Shown here: piece by piece, positions 58,461-64,000 of the stretch
Layout of the letters: every line of letters starts with the position of its first letter
Position numbering within the stretch: the stretch's first letter is position 1
Source of the DNA: Nemertoderma westbladi
Taxonomy: Eukaryota > Xenacoelomorpha > Nemertodermatida > Nemertodermatidae
Length of the DNA stretch: 64,000 nt
NCBI GenBank assembly: GCA_032718475.1
Contig: JAUCBJ010007462.1
Coordinates: 98,734-162,733 of the forward strand
Direction of reading: 5' to 3'
The notes under the pieces: generated by a model
Database searches by the model: none
What the model was told of the DNA's origin: nothing
What the model saw: the letters and a program-made list of their open reading frames with translations, nothing else
Program-made: the position numbers and the translations under genes

Positions 58461-59027
58461 TACAAATATATTATCGAATATTATTTACCGGTACCGGTAG
58501 GCAAAATATATAAAGACTGCTGATGCTAAATTTTAAGAGCAGACATATAGTAGTTTGAATTTCCCTCTGTAATAGGCCAACAGCATATTGATAGAAAATG
58601 CATTAATCGTTGTTGGCGAGTGCGGCTAAATAAACAAATAATACATATACTGTATTGTTACATTGATATATTTTGTTAACGGCGCCATATTAAAATAATT
58701 TAGAAAAATATATTTTCATTTTTATTGAATTTTCGCTTTGTGGTGCTGGGGTGAGGGATCATTCTCATAGACTAAAATTTTATATTTTGCACCTTCAAGT
58801 CGCATGCATTAAAAATCTGAATGGGAGGATAGATTTTGCGAACAAAATTTTTTTCGAAATACTTGCAATTTTCGTTTTCGTTATAAAAATTGTAATATGT
58901 GGTGCCGGGGTAAGGGATTAATATTTTTGGATGAAACCTGGCATACGCGGTTTTTTCAACAATTGATGTCCATTAGTGAGTGGGAGAGTGAAATATTTGA
59001 AAAAAAATATTTTTCACTCCACCCTAG
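57184..59027 (-). mobile_element. DNA transposon with 8-bp target duplication
   Basis: TATACAGG flanks both sides (57176-57183 and 59028-59035), interrupting an RTE copy whose sequence resumes perfectly. Ends: left GTAGCGGGATAATGAAA, right (inverted) CTAGGGTGGAGTGAAAA, imperfectly matched. Eight-base duplications are usual for hAT and P-type transposons. It carries a transposase-like gene that runs to the very left end. Confidence 0.75.
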
Positions 59028-59358
59028 TATACAGGAACTGTTTCTGCAGCTGCTAACTTAACTGCCTCTGTAAAGTCAGTATAGCCCTCACAGTGATCTG
59101 CCGCCTCAGAGGCAAGAGCCTCATACCTGTTGCTCAGCTGTAGTGTGAAGCTGGATCTCACACTTGGCTGTTGCAACAGAGAGGACCAGTCATGCCGCGG
59201 CAAGGCAGATTTCGTTGTTCTGCTAGCACGCAGACTAAGTGTTACCTTGGCCACAATAAGGCGGTGATCACTGGAGAAGGGTCGAAGTGTAAATGCATTA
59301 CAGTCTTGTGTAGAGCACCTGTATTTCCTACGAAACAGAATATGGTCTATCTGGGACA
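59028..59358 (-). pseudogene. RTE family A endonuclease fragment (minus-strand copy, right part)
   Basis: Resumes after the second TATACAGG copy and reads the end of the endonuclease domain (SQIDHILF, SSDHRLIVA) and the start of the linker. The 5' truncation is at 59358. Confidence 0.88.
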
Positions 59359-59875
59359 TGAATACAGATATGAATACAGTTTGTTCAATGTTTGTAGAAT
59401 TATGTACTGCAAGATGCATATATATTTAACATCGAAAAATTTTCGAATTTGTTTTCAGAGTTAAACTACGGACGCAAATAAACAGTAAGAAGAAATACGA
59501 TATTGGATCAATGGAGTGCAGAGATTGGAATACAGCGACTGAGTGTACTATGTTTACTATATATAATATATAATAACTTTGTCTTCTATAAATTATAATG
59601 TGTATTGGTGATATAATATTATAAATAAGGGTTTATTTTAGGCTAAACAGCCTGTATACTATTTATGACAGTATTATATATGTGAAGTACAATAATACAT
59701 ACTATTAATACTACTACAATCCTCCTGCTGCATTGACGCTGCACATTATTGCGATCTTTAAATATTATTCTCTCAATTATTCAATTCAGCTTTTAACAAA
59801 ATATAAATAATATAATAATAATAAATATTTTTGCCACCACAATAAGGTGGAGTGAAAAATAAAATTTCTTTATTT
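59359..59875. other. No gene; one tiny RTE tail
   Basis: AT-rich. At 59705-59750 TACTACAATCCTCCTGCTGC plus CTGCACAT resembles a 45-bp, strongly truncated RTE 3' end on the minus strand. At 59845-59862 GGTGGAGTGAAAAATA repeats the right terminus of the DNA transposon at 57184-59027. Confidence 0.5.
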
Positions 59876-59921
59876 TTAACCCTATTAGTACCGGGCTATA
59901 AAATGCTGTACTAATACCGGG

Positions 59922-59941
59922 GGGGGGGGGGGGGGGGGGGG
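59922..59941. repeat. Poly-G run
   Basis: More than 18 G near the left end of the piggyBac-like element. Confidence 0.9.
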
Positions 59942-60208
59942 TCATATTGGATTGGGTCCTCCCTCTAAAATCTACAAATATTAACAAAACGTCTGATTTT
60001 TTGTTTGTACATAGGTATTATTAGACTAAATCCGACCGAAAAAAAAATTTCGAAAAAATGTACTGGGGTGGTAATATTGCAGCACCAAAATTAAAAGTAG
60101 TGCACAATTTTCACAAAATTTGAAAGTTACATTTTTCGGCTAATTGTTTTTCAATACAGGTTTTCTGGGGCGCAAAATACATTGGAAAATATTTAAAAAT
60201 GATATGAT

Positions 60209-60391
60209 TACCATAAATGGCTGTTTAGTCCTCTATGCGAAGGAAATAAATGAAAAAAACAAGTAACCAGCACTTTTCAGTTAGAACACAAAATTTTTAT
60301 ACCATAAATGGCTGTTTAGTCCTCTATGCGAAGGAAATAAATGAAAAAAACAAGTAACCAGCACTTTTCAGTTAGAACACAAAATTTTTAA
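60209..60391. repeat. 91-bp tandem duplication
   Basis: TACCATAAATGGCTGTTTAG to AGAACACAAAATTTTTA occurs twice in a row (60209, 60300), apparently identical. Confidence 0.95.
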
Positions 60392-60434
60392 TTCACTTAT
60401 ACGATGCTATCTACTGATCAATTTACTCATTTTC

Positions 60435-61020
60435 CAAAATTTGGTGCTGGCACAACAATTTTCACCCACCCCGAAAAATACAAGTTTGAAAACTCTTATG
60501 AAATTTTTACTGATTCCATTGAATTCAGAACCCTAACAAACCCGTATACCGCAAGAAACAAGATGACACACTCAATTGATATATTTGATGGTTTTCAAAA
60601 TTTGGTGCTAGCACCACATTTTGCACCCACCTCCGAAAAATACAAGTTTGAGATGTCTAATTCGATAATTATATATTCAATTGAATTCAGAACAGCCATA
60701 AACCTCTAAAATGCAAGAAATAAATTGTCACAAGCAATTTTATCTATTGAATGGATTTTCAAAATTTCGTGTTAGCACCAAAATTTGCACACAGCACCGA
60801 AAAATACAAGTTTGATACGCTTGGTGCAACTCGTATATATTTCATCGAAACCAGAACCCCAAAAAACTCCAATTGCGTAAGAAACAAGTTTCAAACAATC
60901 AATTTACAAAATTGACATATTTCAAAATTTGGTACTGGCACCAAAATTTGGCACCCGCCGAAAAAAAACAAGTTTGAAATTTCTAAATCAATTTACATGA
61001 ATTCCATCCAATTGCTAACA
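60435..61020. repeat. Four imperfect tandem repeats, about 160 bp each
   Basis: Each unit starts AAAATTTGGTGCTGGCACCA-like (a palindromic core) followed by CCGAAAAATACAAGTTTGA and GAATTCAGAACCC. Starts near 60436, 60598, 60757 and 60925. Confidence 0.8.
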
Positions 61021-61304
61021 CCAAAAAACCGGTGTAAATCAAAAATAGAGATGTTACAATTAATATTCAATGAAATGTAATTTTCGAAAAACGTCTCAAA
61101 AAAAGTGCCAAAAGTAGGGTTAAAAAATGGTGCAATAACTCGAAAACTACCAAATATTTTTGAAAACAGTTTTTACTACTAGGAAGACAATAGATTTTTA
61201 GGAAAAGTCATAAAATGTCAGATTCCCAACTGCGTTTGTTTCAGAATTATAATAAAAATACCACGGGGGGTCATATTGACCCTCCCCGGGTTTAATAGGG
61301 TTAA

Positions 61305-61914
61305 GGGAAGCACTATTTTTCTGATGCCAAATCGGTCTAAAATAACTTTGCAAAAAAAATTTTTGACTTTGAAAAATTCTAAGACACTCACGACACTTGA
61401 AAATTTCAAATTTTTGGGAAGGCAATATCAGTTTTGAAATTCCTAGATATTCTGTATTTTTAATAAAAGTTAAGGGAAGATGCAAATATATAATGTCAAC
61501 GACACTTGAAAATTTCAAATTTTTGGGAAGGCAATGTCAGTTTTGAAATTCCTAGATATTTTGTATTTTTAATAAAAGTTAAAAGGGAAGATGCAAATAT
61601 ATAATGTCAAATAGGTTGGAAACAAACACAAAATGTGAAATTATGATTTTCATATAAATCTACCCCAGCCTCACGGAGTTAACAATTTTGTAAAATTTGC
61701 CAAATTTAGCCCTAAAAATACAGCTTCGTAGTCTCTATAGTTGAAATCAATTTACTGTGGTATGGAGTTCTTCCTGAGTGAAATACCATGATTTGATCAC
61801 AACTATATTTCAATACTAGAAACCCAGCTAGCTGGCTGTGAATTTGCCTTTGGATCAAATTCCCAATAAGTATATTATAAACAACAGTAGAGGTATAGGA
61901 AGAAGGATAATTCT
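61305..61914. other. No gene seen apart from a tandem duplication
   Basis: AT-rich DNA holding the 111-bp duplication listed at 61389-61612. Confidence 0.5.
61389..61612. repeat. 111-bp tandem duplication
   Basis: CGACACTTGAAAATTTCAAA to AAATATATAATGTCAA occurs twice with few differences (about 61389-61499, 61500-61612). Confidence 0.9.
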
Positions 61915-61924
61915 AAATTAGGAA

Positions 61925-62826
61925 CTACTACTACTACTACTACTACTATGATCGGCATGCTGCATTGCAGCTGCATTTTTAAGAATGCTCTGCCGGCTTG
62001 TCGACAAAATTGCGCCGCACAACTCCCTATCACCCATGACATTTGCTAGATCATCCGCATATTCAAGGCCAGTGTCCTTTAAGGCGGGGGGGGGGGGGGG
62101 GGGGGGGGTACACCATTTTGGTCCAAAATATGTCGAATTTTTTTTTATGGTCTAATATAATGCACCATTGAATGGTGTTTCCAAATCTAAAAACCGCTAT
62201 TTAATAGCTCTTTTAGTTTTCTAGTTATGTAAATTTCCATTTAGGGATTCCTATTGAAATTACTATTACTATGTATAATGAAAGGTCGATTATCTCCAAA
62301 TATTTTTTTCATGAAATTGTCAACTTCAAAACGCTACTACTTCTACAATTTTTGAGTAATTAGTCTGAAACTTCCTGTGGGTGTCTAGATAGCCACCCTG
62401 CATAAAAGTATCAGGCAACTTTTCGAAATTTTTTCGGTTAATAAAATTAGGGTTAATAAAATTTAATACTATTTATAAAAAACCTAAAAATTTGCATAAA
62501 TTTGCAGCGCCACATAGCGGTGCAGAATTATTTTAACAAAATTTCGCCTGATAGTTATGTTGCCCCATCTTTGATCTATCATATAAAAAACTTTCATGTG
62601 ATTAGGTTCAAAACTGTAAAAGCCTTAGGGTTTTAAGCGCAACCAAGTTTTTTTTTGTTGTTAACTAGTATTTTAACTAATATTAAATAGCGAAAAAGAA
62701 ATTTTTCTGACCTGTCATGTAGAATAGCATCTTAGGCACCTATATGCCAAATTTTAGCAAAAATCAAACAATTTTGAAACGCTGAGAGTGTTAAATCGAA
62801 GAGTTGTCCGAAAATGGTGTACCCCG

Positions 62827-62861
<35 letters not shown>

Positions 62862-63291
62862 TTAAGATGCGTCTCAAGAAAGTCATGGGCTGTCCACCAT
62901 GCTTATTCACTCCATGAGGCTGCCAAAGTACAAGATTGTCTGGTTGGAGATGTGTGCATTGTACTTGACACAATGAACCCGGCGTAACATTCTTGTGAAT
63001 GTGCCATCCAGAGATTTGGTGTCCTCAGCAGTTAGAGCCCAGCATGGACTCCCATAGAGGAGTACTGGAACTACTGCTGCTCTAAATAATCGGACCTTAA
63101 GTTTCCGATTAATTCTCGGTGACTTCCAAATCCTGGAAAGCCTATTCAAGGCTGCCCATGCCTTTCCCTTACGTATTTGAAGGTCCTCACCTGACTTCCG
63201 GATCCATGATCCCCGGTAAGAGAAGATACCATCATTTGAGCTTCTCATCCGATCAGAGATTTACTGAGGACTTTCAAAGTTAAAAGTCCTT
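61925..63291 (-). mobile_element. RTE family A copy next to the telomere, interrupted by a TTAA element
   Basis: A 10-bp target duplication AAATTAGGAA lies at 61915-61924 and 63292-63301. The TAC-repeat tail is at left. It encodes the C-terminal region only (from about the FESPQQ segment), with an 80-bp gap near 62936. The inserted TTAA element splits it at TCCTTTAAG. Confidence 0.9.
62083..62861. mobile_element. Non-autonomous inverted-repeat element (TTAA type), copy 2
   Basis: Exact TTAA duplication (62079-62082, 62862-62865) within RTE sequence whose uninterrupted form is known from the other copies. Ends GGCGGGG...GTACACCATTTT and AAAATGGTGTACCCC...C. Aligns with 27458-28225 along its whole length. 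Confidence 0.92.
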
Positions 63292-63301
63292 AAATTAGGA
63301 A

Positions 63302-63471
63302 AACACTAGTAAAACAGCAAAACACTAGAAAAACATATGAAAAACACTGTAAAGCACCCGGAAAACAGTAAAAATATTGATAAACAGGAAATTTAATACA
63401 TGTATTACAATGAATTGGTAATCTTAAATGTATTCCTCGCATAGCACACATTTAGTAATCTCCGTAAAATA
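63302..63471. other. Unique subtelomeric spacer
   Basis: Between the RTE target duplication and the telomere. The first 110 bp repeat short AAAACACTAG-like and GGAAAACAGTAAA-like units; the rest is plain AT-rich. Confidence 0.7.
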
Positions 63472-64000
63472 TAGGGTTAGGGTTAGGGTTAGGGTTAGGG
63501 TTAGGGTTAGGGTTAGGGTTAGGGTTAGGGTTAGGGTTAGGGTTAGGGTTAGGGTTAGGGTTAGGGTTAGGGTTAGGGTTAGGGTTAGGGTTAGGGTTAG
63601 GGTTAGGGTTAGGGTTAGGGTTAGGGTTAGGGTTAGGGTTAGGGTTAGGGTTAGGGTTAGGGTTAGGGTTAGGGTTAGGGTTAGGGTTAGGGTTAGGGTT
63701 AGGGTTAGGGTTAGGGTTAGGGTTAGGGTTAGGGTTAGGGTTAGGGTTAGGGTTAGGGTTAGGGTTAGGGTTAGGGTTAGGGTTAGGGTTAGGGTTAGGG
63801 TTAGGGTTAGGGTTAGGGTTAGGGTTAGGGTTAGGGTTAGGGTTAGGGTTAGGGTTAGGGTTAGGGTTAGGGTTAGGGTTAGGGTTAGGGTTAGGGTTAG
63901 GGTTAGGGTTAGGGTTAGGGTTAGGGTTAGGGTTAGGGTTAGGGTTAGGGTTAGGGTTAGGGTTAGGGTTAGGGTTAGGGTTAGGGTTAGGGTTAGGGTT
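63472..64000 (+). repeat. Telomere, (TTAGGG)n
   Basis: About 88 perfect TTAGGG units to the window edge, with no variant repeats, G-rich strand running to the right. This is the orientation of a real right-hand chromosome end, not an interstitial block. Confidence 0.97.

Larger units (their letters stand above)
53905..59358 (-). mobile_element. RTE family A copy, interrupted by an RTE copy and a DNA transposon
   Basis: Minus-strand pieces at 53905-54125, 55856-57183 and 59028-59358 form one element from the C-terminal region back to the endonuclease. It lacks its 3' end (starts inside the HCVKYN coding) and is 5'-truncated at the QIDHILF coding (59358). About 110 bp are missing between GCCCATGCC and AAAGTTAACTG (54109). 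Confidence 0.85.
59880..61300. mobile_element. piggyBac-like non-autonomous element, TTAA-flanked
   Basis: TTAA on both sides (59876-59879, 61301-61304) and inverted ends CCCTATTA[G/A]...CC. TTAA plus CCCT ends are typical of piggyBac. 1421 bp, no transposase. Interior holds a poly-G run, a 91-bp tandem duplication and four imperfect 160-bp repeats. A fragment of the right half also occurs at 51672-51830. Confidence 0.8.

Overview
This window is the end of a eukaryotic chromosome, almost certainly from an invertebrate animal. The last 529 bases are an uninterrupted TTAGGG array in the 5'-to-3' direction expected of a right-hand telomere. The other 63.4 kb is AT-rich subtelomeric DNA made almost entirely of transposable elements nested inside one another. 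The only host-gene-like sequence I can defend is a single calcium-binding EGF-module exon at 27095-27217; a second exon candidate at 22353-22438 is weak. The mix of RTE-like and CR1-like LINEs, BEL/Pao, Ty3/Gypsy and piggyBac-like elements, plus EGF modules with phase-1 introns, fits a non-vertebrate metazoan. I cannot name the species.

Layout, left to right. (1) 1-14000: a degraded, gag-like gene with three CCHC zinc knuckles and no visible pol. It is split by a CR1-like LINE (about 563-11716), which is itself split near the end of its ORF2 by a head-to-tail dimer of a 3.0 kb non-coding unit (5145-11181). (2) 14000-23000: AT-rich DNA with promoter-like sequence, an RTE-like LINE with a 12-bp target-site duplication (15634-18156), a 1.3 kb foldback element with long terminal inverted repeats (18908-20232) and small repeat fragments. 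(3) 23000-29400: a 5'-truncated RTE copy, a 1 kb minisatellite, the EGF exon, a TTAA-flanked inverted-repeat element and two more RTE fragments. (4) 29763-35133: a young Ty3/Gypsy element with an intact 1535-residue Gag-Pol frame and near-identical LTRs. (5) 35139-51655: a minus-strand LINE cut exactly at its YADD catalytic motif by a complete BEL/Pao element (36398-50310). The BEL element was later hit by two RTE copies: one in its left LTR, and one full-length copy with an open 1042-codon frame (42268-45968) inside its reverse transcriptase. (6) 51672-53900: a second, very divergent copy of the gag-like gene, with a similar promoter-like 3' flank. (7) 53905-59358: an RTE copy interrupted by another RTE copy and by a DNA transposon carrying a transposase-like gene. 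(8) 59880-63471: a piggyBac-like non-autonomous element, duplications and a last RTE copy (hit by the TTAA inverted-repeat element) ending 180 bp before the telomere.

The dominant lineage is one RTE-like LINE family: about ten copies on both strands, sharing a (TAG)n tail, 10-13 bp target-site duplications and an ORF with AP endonuclease and reverse transcriptase. The least familiar item is the gag-like family seen twice (11717-13985 and 51840-53215), followed by the dimeric 3 kb unit. Many open frames carry single-base frameshifts. Some may be sequencing errors rather than decay, so 'pseudogene' calls on young copies carry that caveat. Element families were assigned from motifs and structure only; no database search was possible.
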